A DNA stretch of 64,000 nucleotides from Megascapheus bottae. Taxonomy: Eukaryota; Chordata; Mammalia; Rodentia; Geomyidae. The position numbers and the translations under genes were made by a program. Position 1 is the stretch's first letter; every line of letters begins with the position of its first letter. Location of the stretch: NCBI GenBank assembly GCA_024803745.1, contig JANJXV010000004.1, positions 48,625,358 to 48,689,357 of the forward strand, given 5' to 3'. The notes beneath the pieces are model-generated. The model saw nothing but the letters and a program-made list of their open reading frames with translations, made no database searches and was not told the origin of the DNA. Positions 35,817 through 47,645 of the stretch are shown one piece after another.

Positions 35817-35990
35817 TTGTGCTCAAGCTTGGAGTTCTGCCACTTGAGTCAGAGCTCTACTTACAGTTTGTTTTTCTAATTTTTGGTGATTCATTGGCCA
35901 TAGCAGCTTAGGAGCTTTTCTGCCAAGACTGGCTTCAAACTACCATCCTCAGGTCCCTGAATAGTCAGATTTATAGGTATCAAATACTGA
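35817..35990 (-). repeat. B1/ID composite SINE, diverged
   Basis: 'gtgctcaagcttggagttct', 'ctaatttttggtgattcatt', 'actggcttcaaactaccatc' and 'ctgaatagtcagatttatag' correspond to right monomer, linker and left monomer in reverse. Confidence 0.7.
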
Positions 35991-36876
35991 CGTCTTGTTC
36001 TAATATGAGATTTTTGAACTGGTTAGTTCTATGTTTTTTATTGAATTCAGTGTCTCTTCCAAATGTTTTTACTTCATTATTATCATTAAATATCTTATAC
36101 ATAGCCTCTGTGGTGTCCACTGCCTATGCTCTAACTTTATCTTCCTATTTTCTATTCTGTACTATCCTCTTAGCTTGTAGGTTAGTGTATTATTTACAAA
36201 AGTTATACCATAGATTGATAAAATTAAAAATGAGCAACAAGTTATAATAATAAAATTATGAAACAAAATGAACTAGGGTAAAATAAGATGATTAAGTATT
36301 TATTATACAAATTAATTACTCCTAAATGCATCAATAATTTACAATCTCCATTTTTAGTGTTATCTAGGGTATTAAGTCAAGTTGAGGGTATAAAATAAGG
36401 CCTGCTAAAACATCTGCAACTTTTAAATTGGATAAACTATTAATTTTAGATTTGGTATCATAAATGTTTAATAAAGATTTCAATGAGAATGAAATTATCT
36501 GTAGATTATCAGCCACTGTTACTATATAATAGGTTTACAAAGTGAATGTATAATGTAGTTAAAGTATATTATTTTATATTTCTAGATTCTAGTAAATAGT
36601 TTAATAATTTTGTTTATACTTTCATTTATTACACACAGATCATTTGTAGATAAGAAGTTTGGAGATTTTAAAATAGATTATTCAAGGAAGCAAGATGCAT
36701 TTTGGTACCACCATCTTTGTCAGATTTTCCAAAGTAAAAATTCCCATTTAATGGGTAAAATCTTTTTCTTTTCTTGTTTATAGAACTCATTCTCAATGGT
36801 AGGTTAAAATTCTGTCACTAATTTAACTTGAATACATTTTGTTCTTGATTTATTTTAATAACTTTAAAATACTTCC
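35991..36876. other. Unannotated AT-rich sequence
   Basis: No gene or repeat recognised. The 80-codon plus frame at 36005-36247 is hydrophobic but lacks any family signature or promoter context. Confidence 0.45.
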
Positions 36877-36970
36877 TAGGAGGTGGAACTGTGGCTCAAA
36901 GTGGTAGGGAGGTAGCAATCAAATTTAAGCCCCATGACCAACATAAGCAAATAAGTAAATAAATAAATGC
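36877..36970 (+). repeat. Composite SINE right-end fragment
   Basis: 'ggaggtggaactgtggctca' through 'tttaagccccatgacc' and an (AAAT)n tail; left monomer absent. Confidence 0.7.
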
Positions 36971-37304
36971 TTTCTACATTACATATCTGAATTAGTATGA
37001 ATCCATGATGAAGACTCCTTCTCACTAGCAAATGAAGTCTTATAGTTGGAAAGGAGGGTGCAGGGATATCTAGACCTAATGACTTGCCCACAAATAATTA
37101 ATTCATTCAGAGTCATGATTCACAAAGGCAATTTTCCTACTGGGTAACACTCTTCTCTACAGGACATTAGAAGTCATTCATGAGTCTAGAGACATCTGAA
37201 ACCCTCTGAGGGGTCTCCTGGTCTACTGCTCTGGTCACACACTGCTGCATACTGCCTCTGCCAGCAGATGTCAGCATCACACATATTTACTGACTTTTAA
37301 TTAA

Positions 37305-37910
37305 TTTTTTTTATTGTGGTGAAACATACACCAGGCAACATATTTGCAATCTTAGTTATTTTTAAATGAACAATTCAATGGTATTAAGTTAATTACATTG
37401 TATACTCGTCAGGACAATACTACCTATCTCATTATACCAAATGGAAACAGTATTCATTTCATACATGAAACAGATCACAGTTACTTAGTTTTTCTACTCT
37501 TTGGTAAGCTCTGTTCTTCTGTCTCTCTGAATTTGACTCTTCTAGAAACCATGCTAAATAAATCATATCATATCTTTCCTTTACTCATGGGTTTATTTCA
37601 CACGGCATAATGTCTTCAGAGCCCACTCATGTTGTATCTTGTGTCAGTATTTCTTTCCTTTTTAAAGCTAAATAATATTCCATTGTATGCAAATAGTACA
37701 AATTACTTATACAGCAATATTTATGGAGCAATGGATACTTAAATTGATTCAACTCTTAGCTACTGTAAATAATGATATTATGATGTTTGGGTACAAATAC
37801 CAATATGCATATTTTATAACAAATATGGCTTAAAGTTCTTTTAGTTAAATAGAGATGGTACTTTTAGATCATATGTTAAATTAAATCTAATTTTTATGAC
37901 TATTACTAAT
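37305..37910 (-). mobile_element. Ancient L1M (mammal-wide) 3' fragment
   Basis: Minus-strand L1M 3' region: 'ttttattgtggtgaaacata', 'ttcaatggtattaagttaat', 'tctctgaatttgactcttct', 'ggtttatttcacacggcata', 'aataatattccattgtatgc'. This string of blocks is the 3' end of old L1MB/L1MC-type elements shared by placental mammals. It is much more diverged than the rodent L1s nearby. Confidence 0.88.
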
Positions 37911-37978
37911 ACATGACTATTACTAATACATGACTATTACTAATACATTACTAATACATGACTAGAACTAATACATGT
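37900..37978. repeat. Short minisatellite, about 17-bp unit
   Basis: Unit 'atgactattactaatac' repeated about 4.5 times with one shortened unit and one C-to-A/G variant copy, at the edge of the old L1M. Confidence 0.92.
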
Positions 37979-38211
37979 TTCAAAGTAATTTACAAAAGGA
38001 TAACTTGCAGTAGTTGCAGGAGGAAGACATAAGCTACATCTCTTGAATGTATATTCTTACTTCATGTTGGTGCTCTGGGAAGATTCATAGTAAATATGGT
38101 ACATATTAAACATGCCAATGTTATATTTAAACTTATAGCAGATACTTATATTACAACAAAGTAATTTAAAGTAAATAATATAAATTCCATCTTAATTTAA
38201 AGATTCTTTGT

Positions 38212-38290
38212 ACCAAGTGCCTGTGATTCATACCTGTAATCCTAGCCCCTAATTTCAAGCCCCAGAACTGGCACAAAACAAACAAGCAAA
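38212..38290 (+). repeat. Composite SINE with large internal deletion
   Basis: Left-monomer start 'gtgattcatacctgtaatcc' runs directly into right-monomer end 'tttcaagccccagaactggc' and an A-rich tail; the middle is missing. Confidence 0.75.
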
Positions 38291-38750
38291 AGATGCTTGC
38301 AGGAAAACATTGTGTCTATTGTTTTAATATTAATTTTATAAATATAAATATGTTTTAAATAAATGCAATCATATACACACCATCATAAGAATATTCTCTT
38401 AGGAAATTTGATCACTAACCCATTAATACATTTTATTAGAGAGTTTATTAACATTGATTTTTGCATCATATTTCAAATGTCATATTTAAGAAACAAGTAT
38501 TCAAGAAGGGAATCTCTATATATAATAACTGGCACATAGATTTAAGAACATAATTAAAATTAAGCTGAAGGTTTGTGTGTCATAGATATATATTGATCTA
38601 TATAATATAACATTATGTCTTACAGTATATATCCCATCATAGATTTTTAAGTCTATGTAGTTATGTTTATATCTACAAGACCATATCAATAACCTTAGGT
38701 ATCTGAATATTGAATCATTGCTCTTGCACTGTTTGGATCTGATATCCACA
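38291..38750. other. Unannotated AT-rich sequence
   Basis: No gene or repeat recognised. Confidence 0.45.
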
Positions 38751-38852
38751 TATCACAGAGACCAGGCATCTTTTGTTCCTTTGATCTTGGCTTATTTCAC
38801 TCAATATAATTCACTCTAGCTTCATCCACTTCCCAGAGAATGCCATTACTTT
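38751..38852 (-). mobile_element. Older L1 fragment, left part of host element
   Basis: 'gatcttggcttatttcactc' and 'ctagcttcatccacttccc' read as reverse-strand L1 3' sequence. It continues on the far side of the younger L1, at 40662. Confidence 0.7.
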
Positions 38853-40661
38853 TTAAAATATCTTTTAATGTGATTAATAGAAGGGTTACATTATCTTCAC
38901 CAGATAGAAGGTGCCATACTTCACAAACATTGATATCCTTTCTCATGACATGGTCCCCATTTCCCTCCCACCATCTCCCCGCTTATCTTGATTTCCCTCT
39001 CCCCTATCCAATTTCAAATAATCAATTAAGCATATATAAAATATATCAGATAACAAGGTGAAATATGGTAACAATAACCAAGGGATGGCAAAAGAGATGA
39101 GAGATAACACAGTACATTAAGGACAACAGTCACTCATTATATGGCCTTTGTTTCTTTATCCTGGAGGTCCTTATATTTAGTGTCATACTATTGGGCCTTA
39201 TGTCTATAGATTTTGTTCTATTGTAAATCTCTGTTAGGAGAGTCCAGGTTTCTACTGATTATGACAAATGAAGGAGACTATTGGGCCTATGTTCCTTTGA
39301 GTCTAGCTTAGTTCACTTAATATGATTTTTTCTAAGTCTTTCCATTTCCTTACAAATGGGGCGATGTCATTCTTTCTGACAGCAGCATATAATTCCATTG
39401 TTGATCCACTCATCCACTGAGGGGCATCTGGGTTGGTTCTATATCTTGACTATGGTAAATAGTGCTGCAATGAACATCGCCGTGCTGGTGGATTTAGTAT
39501 GCCCTAGTTTCTGGATAGTTGGGTAAATGCCAAGTAGTGGAATTGCTGGGTCATAGGGGAGTTCTATGTTTAGTCTTTTGAGGAACTGCCAAATTGCTTT
39601 CCATAGTGGTTGAACGAGAAGACTCTCTCTTTAAGTCTTTGGCCCATCTTTTAATGGGATGGTTGTTATTTTGGAGATTAGTTTTGGAGTGATTCAATTT
39701 TTTGAGCTGTTGATATATTTTAGATATGAGGCCTTTGTCTGTTGTATGGTTGGTGAAGATCTTTTCCCACTCTGTAGGCTTCCTAATTAATTTACTAGCT
39801 ATGTACTTTGCCATACAGAAGCTCTGCAGTTTAATGTAGTCCCACTTATCCAGCCTTTCTCTGATTTGTTGTGTTTCTTGGTCCTTATTAAGAAAGTTTC
39901 GAGCTATGCCGAGGACACTTAGTGTATCTCCTATTCCTTCTTATAAAGTTTTCAGTGTGTCGACTTTTACATCGAGGTCTTTGATCCATTTGGAGTTAAT
40001 TCTAGGGCAAGGTGACAAAGAAGGATCCAACTTTAGTTTTTTGCAGGTGCTTAACCAGTTCTTCCAGCACCATTTGTTGATGAGGCTGTCCTTCTTCCAT
40101 TCTATTATTTTGGCTCCCTTATCAAGATTAGGTGGTCATAGGTTTGTGGTTTAATATCTGGGTACTCAGTTCTCTTCCATTGGTCTTTAGGCCAATGGTC
40201 TTTGTGTCAGTACCAAGCTGTTTTGATAATTATAGCTCTGTAATAGAGTCTAAAGTTGGTATTGAAATTCCTCCTGAACTGTTCTTTCTGCTAAGAAGTG
40301 TTTTTGCTATACGGGGTCTTTAATTATTCCATATGAAATTTTGGATTGCCTCTTCTATTTCTTTAAAGAATGACATTGGGATATTGATGGGTATTGCGTT
40401 GAATTTGTAGGTAGCCCTTGGCAAGATTTTCATTTTCACAATGTTGATTCTTCCAATCCAGGAGCATGAGAGGTTTTTCCATTTCCTCAGTTATGCTTTA
40501 ATTTCCTTTTTCAGGGTTTTAAAGTTTTCATCAAAAAGGTCCTTTACATTCTTAGTTAAGATAGTTCCTAGGTACTTTATTTTCTTTGAGGCTATTGCAA
40601 AAGGAGTTGCTTTCCTGATTGTTGCCTCGTTCTTCTCACTGTTAGAATACCATTATTTTAT
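38836..40661 (-). mobile_element. Young L1 (about 1.8 kb) nested in older L1
   Basis: Minus-strand L1, body about 38853-40643: 3' end, C-rich UTR complement near 38955-39003, ORF2 C-terminal and post-RT regions up to 'ggagttgctttcctgattg'. The minus frame 39551-39814 covers SKLIRKPTEWEKIFTNHTTD. Imperfect 16-bp TSD: 'agaatgccattacttt' at 38836 and 'agaataccattatttt' at 40644. Compared with the copy at 23630-24880, about 195 bp are missing at 39616 ('gaacgag' joined to 'aagactctc'), so ORF2 is disrupted. Confidence 0.93.
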
Positions 40662-41045
40662 CTTGTCTATTGGCTATGTAGAATTCCACTGTGTATATAC
40701 GTAAGTATATATACATATTTATGTATATATCACATATTTTGTATCTATTCATCTGCAGTAGGGCATCTGGGCTGTTTCTATTGCTTAGCTGTTGTGAATA
40801 GTGAAGAGATGATCATGGCTGAGCAGGTGTCCTGGGTTATGATGGTCAGGATAGATGTCTGGTAGTGGTATGGTGGGATTATAAGGAAGTCTATTTTCAG
40901 TTCTTTAAGAAACCTTTCCAGAGTGGCTTAACTTTTTCCCACCAGCAGTGCAATATTGTTCCTCTTTCTCCACAGCCCTACCAGCATTATTCATTGTCTG
41001 AGTTCAGAATATTGGCCATTAACTAAGTAATCTCAAAATTCCAAA
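40662..41045 (-). mobile_element. Older L1 fragment, right part of host element
   Basis: 'gctatgtagaattccactgt', TA/GT patch at 40690-40732, 'gggcatctgggctgtttcta', 'ttgtgaatagtg', 'tttccagagtggcttaac'. L1 C-terminal region in reverse, clearly more diverged than the nested copy. Confidence 0.82.
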
Positions 41046-43978
41046 TGAATGAATTTTGGGGGGATTTAGAAGATGGTGGGAGACAATTCAGAAAACTTAG
41101 ACATATTCTTAGAATATAAAAGTGTCATAAGTATTTAAGACAGAGGGGAAAGGGAAGAAAGATGAGCGGATGAATTGTGAGACAAGAGCAAAAACAACCA
41201 TGGTCCTTGAATTTAACATTTCTGAATATAAACATATTTACCTAAATAAAATTATTTTGTGTTGGGATCCTTACATTATTCAAAGAATTGTGGTCCATTT
41301 TTAGAGGGGCATGTGGAAAACAGTCCAGCTATTATTTTAAAATGTTTTCAACAATTAAAAACATATTAAAATGTTGATTTTTAAGAGAAAGGAAAAGCTA
41401 AGTACAAAAATGTCAAACAACAAGAATTTGCTCCATGTATTTAGCAAAAGCAGTTTTTGAGCAATTGGTACATTATCAGTTTCTCTTCAGAAACTTCCTC
41501 CTGGAAGGCAGACAACATAGTTCATAAATGTAAATTGAAAATTTTGAATAACCTGTACACTCCCTTGTGAAAGTCCATAATGACATGGAAATGAGAAAGA
41601 ACTGATCATTAACATACGCCCAGACTACCTACATTATAACTTGTATGTCTGTCAACAAAATAAATTGGGCATAAAATATATTTGGGAGATGGAAAACATT
41701 AATATCTTGCAGAATTAACTTAGAATAAATGGTATGTACCTTTAATCATAACTTCATGTTTTGGTGTGAGAAAGGGTAATATTTGCTTTACTGACTTAAA
41801 GAACTAATTACAATTTTTATCTGACTAAACTTCAGCAACACTGCTATAATATTTATGGGAAATTCCACAAGATTTGAGAAATAATTTTGACCTATTTTTC
41901 AACAGCTTTTTTTCTTACAAACTGCCATGAAATGGAGATAAGACATTCTAAAATATTTCTATTCTAAATTTTTTACAAATTCTGAAAGATCTGAAATTTG
42001 GTTTCTTAAATTTAGGTATGTACCTAACCTTTTCAAATATAATTATAGAAACTAAACAGACTAGTGAGTCAATGTCTGTTTCTGTCTGTGGGTGTAATTG
42101 GAAAGAATTTTGAAAAATCACTCAGTAGGAGAAATTTTGTAAGAAAAATGTAAGTACATGGAAGAAAGAAAAATCTTCAGGATCCAAAGACATTTTTTTC
42201 TAATGCTGAAAAAATTTTCAATTCTAAAAATTCTGAAAAATTCCTAATGTGGCTAAAATTTTATACCAGAATTAATTTTAATTATTTGAGCCATTTATGA
42301 AGTAATAATTAGCAACTAAGGGAAAATAATAAAACAGAAAATGATTTTTTTACTACAAAACAAGTTCTTTGTATGAAATGTATGCGTGTCATTCATGCAT
42401 CTCCCCCCCCCCCCGAATTTGAGAGCTTCCTTGAGTTCACAGCTACAGAAAATATCTTAAGCCTTTGTTATTGGAAGAACAATTTATAATGATGCGCTTC
42501 CAAGAAACAGATGACCTTCAACACAGGAATTGAGAGATCAATGGTCTTCACATGACTCATGAGGAGAATGATAGGAAATAGTGGTCAAAAGTCACAAAAC
42601 AGAAAAAAAAGTACATACATTCCCCATCTGCTGCAGGTCATTATTCCATCTGCTAAACTGATATGCCTAAGCTTTAAGGACATGGAAGGTAGGGCTAAGA
42701 CGTGTTAAGGAGTAAAAGAATTAAGACAACTCTGAATGGACATGCAAAGAGATGCCAGAAGATTATAATTCATGCTCATTCTACTTCATCTAGGATGTAG
42801 TCTGTAGATTCCCTAATTAAACTGCCACACCTTTTTTTCCTATTATACACTTGCACTTTATATCTTAACCATATTGAAGACATAGCATTAACTATTAGAA
42901 ATGCATTTGCAAATTTTACTACTAAGTGATAAAAATAGACTGTGATTAGAAATTGTGCTAATTTATAAAAGAAGAAAGCTAGTAGATTATGGGAGCTATA
43001 GCACTGAGAGAGATATCATTGGATTAAATCATTTTTGTCAAGAAAAACTGGGAGAAAAGTGGAGGAAATGAACTCAAGTATTATAAAGAAATATATGCCC
43101 CCACATCTCTATAGGTGATATCCCATTTGAAGAAATTAAATTCATGTGTGTTTGTTTAGCTGCATATTTGCAAAACTCATATCTCAATTGCTTGGAGACT
43201 GTTTAGCTGCACAAGTGTTTGTTTTGTAGCACAATGCCCATTTTTATAAACTTCAAAACATGTTATCACAAAACCAAAATTTTAGTTAGACTTAATTAAT
43301 TTAAAACACCAGTCTTGGAATTTTTATAGGGATATATTCTAGGGAAAAAGTTGTATCTGTTGTTTCCATCACTTACTCATTATTTTTTGGTTCATATATA
43401 TGTATATTGTTTACATTTGAATTTTCTTTTTGGGCCCCCACATCTACAACCTATTATTTCAGTTGTTATCTTTACACTGCAGCTGTGTCTAAACTTAGGT
43501 AATGTGGGCACAAATTTGAGCAATGATGGACATAAAGACAGCTCAGCTAACATGCCTTGCCCAACATGCTCACTATCGTTGCAAAATATTGTCCTCTATC
43601 ATATAATATTCTTATAAATTACATTTGAGATTGCTGTTAGCTTTTAAAATATAACCAATCATTTTATCATCATTCTTCCTCATATGCCAGGATATCTTTC
43701 TGCATTCACTGCACTGATCTTCCGGTAACATTTGCTAACATATTTCTGCTAATCATAATTTGATATACATTTCTTAGACTTTTAGCTTCATAAAGGCAGG
43801 TCCAAGTCTGGTTCCTTATTTATAACATTAATATTAGTGTGTTGATTTTAATTGAAAAACATATTTGAAGAAAGACTTACCTGCTTCTCGTAAAAGGTGC
43901 ACATGTAACAGTTTCGATCATTATTGAAAAATCCCCAAATCTATCTGGAGTCAAAAAAGAAGAGGTTAGACTTCTAGA
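41046..43978. other. Large unannotated AT-rich stretch
   Basis: About 2.9 kb with no recognisable retroposon, exon or RNA gene; a C-run of about 12 at 42404-42415. The 88-codon frame at 43351-43617 shows no motif. Relative to the rest it is strikingly free of SINEs and L1s. Confidence 0.5.
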
Positions 43979-43979
43979 A

Positions 43980-44062
43980 AATGGAAAGTGGGGCTTGGCT
44001 TAAGGGTAGGACAGTAGCCCAGGCCCAGTTCAAGCACCATGACCCACAAAAAAAAAGAAGGA
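43980..44062 (+). repeat. Composite SINE right-end fragment
   Basis: 'aagtggggcttggcttaagg' to 'gttcaagcaccatgaccc' and an A-run; the left monomer is missing. Confidence 0.7.
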
Positions 44063-44087
44063 AAAAAAGAGGTTAGAAAAAGAAGGA

Positions 44088-44300
44088 AGGGCCTACGGGT
44101 TTGGCCTAGTGGGTAGATTACTTGCCTAGCATGCACAAAGACCCGGGTTTGATTCTTCGGTACCACATACATAGAAAAAAGCTGGAAGTGGTGCTGAGGC
44201 TCAAGTGGTAGGGCTCTAGCCTTGAGAAAGTCCAAGGACAGTGCTCAGGCCTTGAGCTCAAACCCAGAGCTGGCCAAAAAATAAAAAAATAAATAAATAA
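44088..44300 (+). repeat. IDL-Geo-type SINE
   Basis: Full plus copy: 'gggtttggcctagtgggtag', 'gcctagcatgcacaaagacc', 'cggtaccacatacatagaa', 'tggaagtggtgctgaggctc', end 'gagctggccaaaaaataaa'. Inserted next to the A-rich tail of the fragment upstream. Confidence 0.94.
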
Positions 44301-45191
44301 AATAGAGAAAAGAAAAGAAGACAGTGGAAGGGAAAGAAAGAACAGAAGAACAGAGAACATTAGGTGAAAGGAGAGAACTAATTACATAGAGTTCTAGTAA
44401 CAATTTATTTTGGTTTTCTTTTACCAAACAAAATTATCCAGTTCTAGCATCTGACCCATATACTTAACTCATACTTTGTGAATATAGAAAGCCTGAATGC
44501 ACATACATTTCAGTGGAAGTAGCAGAGCCTTTAATTACTTTGGAACTGATTCAGTGACCTGAACACTTTATCTCAGAAAACATCTGAGCCATGATATTTG
44601 CTAGGATGATTGGTTTAGGAATTTTATAAAAAAAAATAATTGCTCAAGAATTATTCAGAGAAATACTTATTTGAAGGCATTTATGTGTTAATGTCATCTG
44701 GAAATATAATTAATACTTAAAATTATTTGTTCAATCTCTAGTTCCTACCTTAATTAAGAATTAAAAATAGACTTGAAATTTTATTTAAAACTGAAACTTT
44801 TTTTGCTTTTCCTGTGTTGATTATTCATGTTTGAATACAAGTCATTATCGTTGATGATCTAGTTGTGAAAGTTTGCAACTATTTAATAAAATTCTCCCAA
44901 ATAATTTCTTATCTAATTCTTCATCTTGGTATTAGTTGACTTCCAGTACAACAGAGAACAATCACTGATAATGAAGAGCAGATGTTTGTTTGGCCCTTAG
45001 CTCTGAAGCATGTGATCTCTATTGCGGTATCTCCCAGGGCCTCTGGAGAAGGGATTATGTCCTAGATAGAAAACTAGGTGCAGAAGGAAGTTTTATCCCA
45101 TTATCGACTAACTCCCAGGATAACTGCAATAGTCCCCTCACTTCCTAGGATTCTCTTAACAATAAACTTAACTCCACTTCATAAAATTCAG
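44301..45191. other. Unannotated sequence
   Basis: No gene or repeat recognised; purine-rich near the SINE tail (44300-44370), then AT-rich. Confidence 0.45.
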
Positions 45192-45404
45192 CATGATTTT
45201 TTTTTTTGCCAGTCCTAGGGCTTGACCTCAGAGACTGGGCACTGTTCTTGGACTTTCACAAGGGTAGAGCTCTACCACTTGAGACAGCACCACTTCTGGG
45301 TTTTTCTATGTATGTGGTACCAAGGAATTGAACCTTGGTCTTTGTGTATGCACAAAGGCAAGCAGTCTACCACTAGGCCAAACTCGCGGCCCCACATGAT
45401 TTTT
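45192..45404 (-). repeat. IDL-Geo-type SINE with 10-bp TSD
   Basis: Minus copy, body about 45202-45394, 'ccagtcctagggcttgacc', 'ggtaccaaggaattgaacc', 'aggccaaactcgcggcccc'. Direct repeat 'catgattttt' at 45192-45201 and 45395-45404. Confidence 0.92.
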
Positions 45405-45724
45405 GAAAGGGTCAAAGGGTAACAATCTCCAATTAACACCTTGCACTTCTCTGCATTGAGTAGGATCTGGCACTCAACGCCTGTTAAACTATTTCTAGGA
45501 CTCTCAAGTAATTATCTTAATTTTAGAATATATGAAATGGTTTATTTAAATACTACTACCTTATTCTAAGTTATGAATGTGTCCCTCCTTTTTCATTGGA
45601 ATTTTTGTGGCAAACTTGAATGTAGCTCATTGGTAATATTTTCCTTAATTCTGGATAAGGGACTGTTAATCGGGGAAATGATGTATTTTACAAAGCATTC
45701 TGATTCCTAAATATCACAGACACC

Positions 45725-45815
45725 ATGATTTTCCTTTGGTGGTACTGGATTTGAAATTAGGGCCTCTCACTTGCTTAGCAGATGCACCATGACTTTACCT
45801 ATGCTCTCAACCCTG
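45725..45815 (-). repeat. ID element, diverged
   Basis: 'tggtggtactggatttgaaa', 'ctcacttgcttagcagatgc' and 'tttacctatgctctcaaccc', reverse of an ID element. Confidence 0.75.
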
Positions 45816-46055
45816 TGTTGCTTTTTGTCATTTTTGAGGCTAGAGCTTCACAGTTTGTCTCAAACTGGATTAGACCAACACCTTCCTATTTGTTTCCACA
45901 TGCCACACAGCTGGTATGACAGAGGAGACCACCAGGCCTAGATATTGACAGGAAGGTGTCTCACTTTCTTTTCTTGCATTAGCATCAAATTGTGAGCCAA
46001 TCTTCTCTGGAGTGGCTGTGATTACCAGGCCTAAGCCACCATGGCTGGTTTCTAA
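45816..46055 (-). repeat. B1-like SINE sequence, diverged
   Basis: 'cagtttgtctcaaactggat' (45850-45870) and 'gtggctgtgattaccaggcc' with 'taagccaccatggctgg' (46013-46048) read as reverse B1-like monomers, probably two pieces. Confidence 0.6.
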
Positions 46056-46769
46056 CAATTTTTAAGTCACATTTAATATGAGCAAAGCACATTTAAAGAA
46101 ATATATTGCTAGACTAAAGAGTTCCATTGGTTATCTGTCCCCATAGAAACATTAATTTTAACAACCACTCATAAAGGAATGTACCTTGGTGTGAGCTTAG
46201 AGTGCAGTGAAGGGCTCTAAGCACATCCTTGGAACCAAAACCTGACAGCAGGTACATCAGAGAGGATAAGAGAAGTAGCTTCACTTTTATCTGAACCAGC
46301 AAAGTCAAAGACAGTGCAGTTCCAAGAGAAACTTGAACCCATTTCTCTCATAGGGAAAACTGAGACCACAGAGAGCACTCAGCTTTCTCAAATCATATAG
46401 AGCATGGAACAAGAGAAATAATTCATTTCCTCCCACCCAGAACCCTATGGAGTTGAAGATGCAGGTACATGGGAACATGGGAAGAAGAAGAGGGACTTGC
46501 AGAGCTAGGACTCGGATCTCCACAAAGGTTCTAGTTGCTCTGCAGATTCCACATCAAATCCCATCAAGTCGCATCATGGCATACCCTGCCCCCCTATCAC
46601 TTCCAGATGGTTTATCTGCTCCATCATTCTTCTCTTCCTATCATGCACCAACAGAGGGGTTGTAATAAGGCTTGCAATCTGGGGCCACATCAGAGAACTA
46701 TAACATTGCTAGAATAAATGGGGGTTAAAAACAAAAAGAAGTCTTGACTTTGGTCTGGACAGTATTATT
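46056..46769. other. Unannotated; possible retroposed transcript end
   Basis: Higher GC than neighbours. Near its end 'aataaa' at 46713-46718 is followed within 10 bases by an A-rich run ('taaaaacaaaaagaag'), like a polyadenylated 3' end on plus. I do not recognise any protein similarity; short frames at 46305-46717 overlap on both strands. Confidence 0.4.
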
Positions 46770-46854
46770 TTTTATTATGTTTCTTTTTTTTCTTTTTTGT
46801 TCTTTTTATTGTAAAGATGTACAAAGGAGTTAGAGCGACATAAGTCTGGTGTTG

Positions 46855-46863
46855 AGTACATTT

Positions 46864-46919
<56 letters not shown>

Positions 46920-47151
46920 AGTCATGAGGCTTGAACTTGGCCTGGGCGTTGTCCCTGAGCTCTTCAGCTCAAGGCTACTGCCCTACCCTTAGGCCAAGCC
47001 CCATTTCCAGCTTTCTAGGCTTTAATTGGAGATAAAAATATTAGGTCCTTCTATGTCCAGACTGGCTTTGAACCTTAATCCTCACATCTCAGCCTCCTGA
47101 GTAGCTAGGATTACAGGCATGAGCCACTGGGCCGGGTAGTACATTTCTTTT
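46855..47151 (-). repeat. B1/ID composite SINE with (GT)n tail and 14-bp TSD
   Basis: (GT)n at 46869-46917 occupies the SINE tail; body 46918-47137: 'catgaggcttgaacttggcc', 'gctttaattggagataaaaa', 'cctcctgagtagctaggatt', 'acaggcatgagccactgg'. Perfect 14-bp duplication 'agtacatttctttt' at 46855-46868 and 47138-47151 lies within the L1. Confidence 0.95.
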
Positions 47152-47290
47152 TGAATAGTGTCTCCTCCTCCCTCATTTTCTCCCAGGTTTTGTCTTCCCA
47201 CTTCCCCCTCCCCCAAGTGGCATAGTTCATTTTCTATATAGTTTGTAGTTAGTATTACTGCCTATGTTTCTTTGGGGCTGGCTTACTTCA

Positions 47291-47512
47291 ATTAGCAGCA
47301 TTTTTTTGCCAGTCCGGGGGCTTGAATTCAGGGCCTGGGCATTGTCCTTGGGCTTTTCTCAAGGCTAGAGCTCTACCATTTGAGCCACAGCACCATTTCT
47401 GGCTTTTTTCTATGTATGTGATACCAAGAATTCAAACCTGGGTTTTTGTGCATGCTAGGCAAGCACTCTATCACTAGGCTAACCTCCTGGCTCAGATTAG
47501 CATCATTTTTTC
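47291..47512 (-). repeat. IDL-Geo-type SINE nested in L1
   Basis: Minus copy, body 47308-47495: 'ccagtccgggggcttgaatt', 'gcaagcactctatcactagg'. Flanked by a 16-bp duplication with one mismatch, 'attagcagcatttttt' (47291) and 'attagcatcatttttt' (47496). Confidence 0.94.
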
Positions 47513-47580
47513 AAAGTCATTCCATTTACTCATGAATGTGGCAATATCATTCCTTCCAAGGGAAGCATAAAATTCCATTG

Positions 47581-47582
<2 letters not shown>

Positions 47583-47620
<38 letters not shown>
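47583..47620. repeat. (AT)n microsatellite
   Basis: About 18 uninterrupted AT units, inside the L1 where the copies elsewhere have a short target-like TTGTT/TTGATCC stretch. Confidence 0.95.
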
Positions 47621-47622
<2 letters not shown>

Positions 47623-47645
47623 TTTTTCTTGATCTAGTTGTCCAT

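Larger units (their letters stand above)
46770..47645 (-). mobile_element. L1, minus part of inverted element, with two SINEs nested
   Basis: 'ttctttttattgtaaagatg' 3' end at 46799, 3' UTR resumed at 47152-47290 (C-rich near 47166-47214), ORF2 C-terminal part at 47508-47645, ending 'ttgtccattgaggga'. Interrupted by a (GT)n plus composite SINE (46869-47137) and an IDL-Geo SINE (47308-47495), each with its own TSD. At 47645 the orientation flips. Confidence 0.85.

Noticed and set aside
37900..37978. Regular 17-bp repeats, considered as a CRISPR-like array
   Set aside because: Units are directly adjacent with no unique spacers and the genome is mammalian; it is a small minisatellite.
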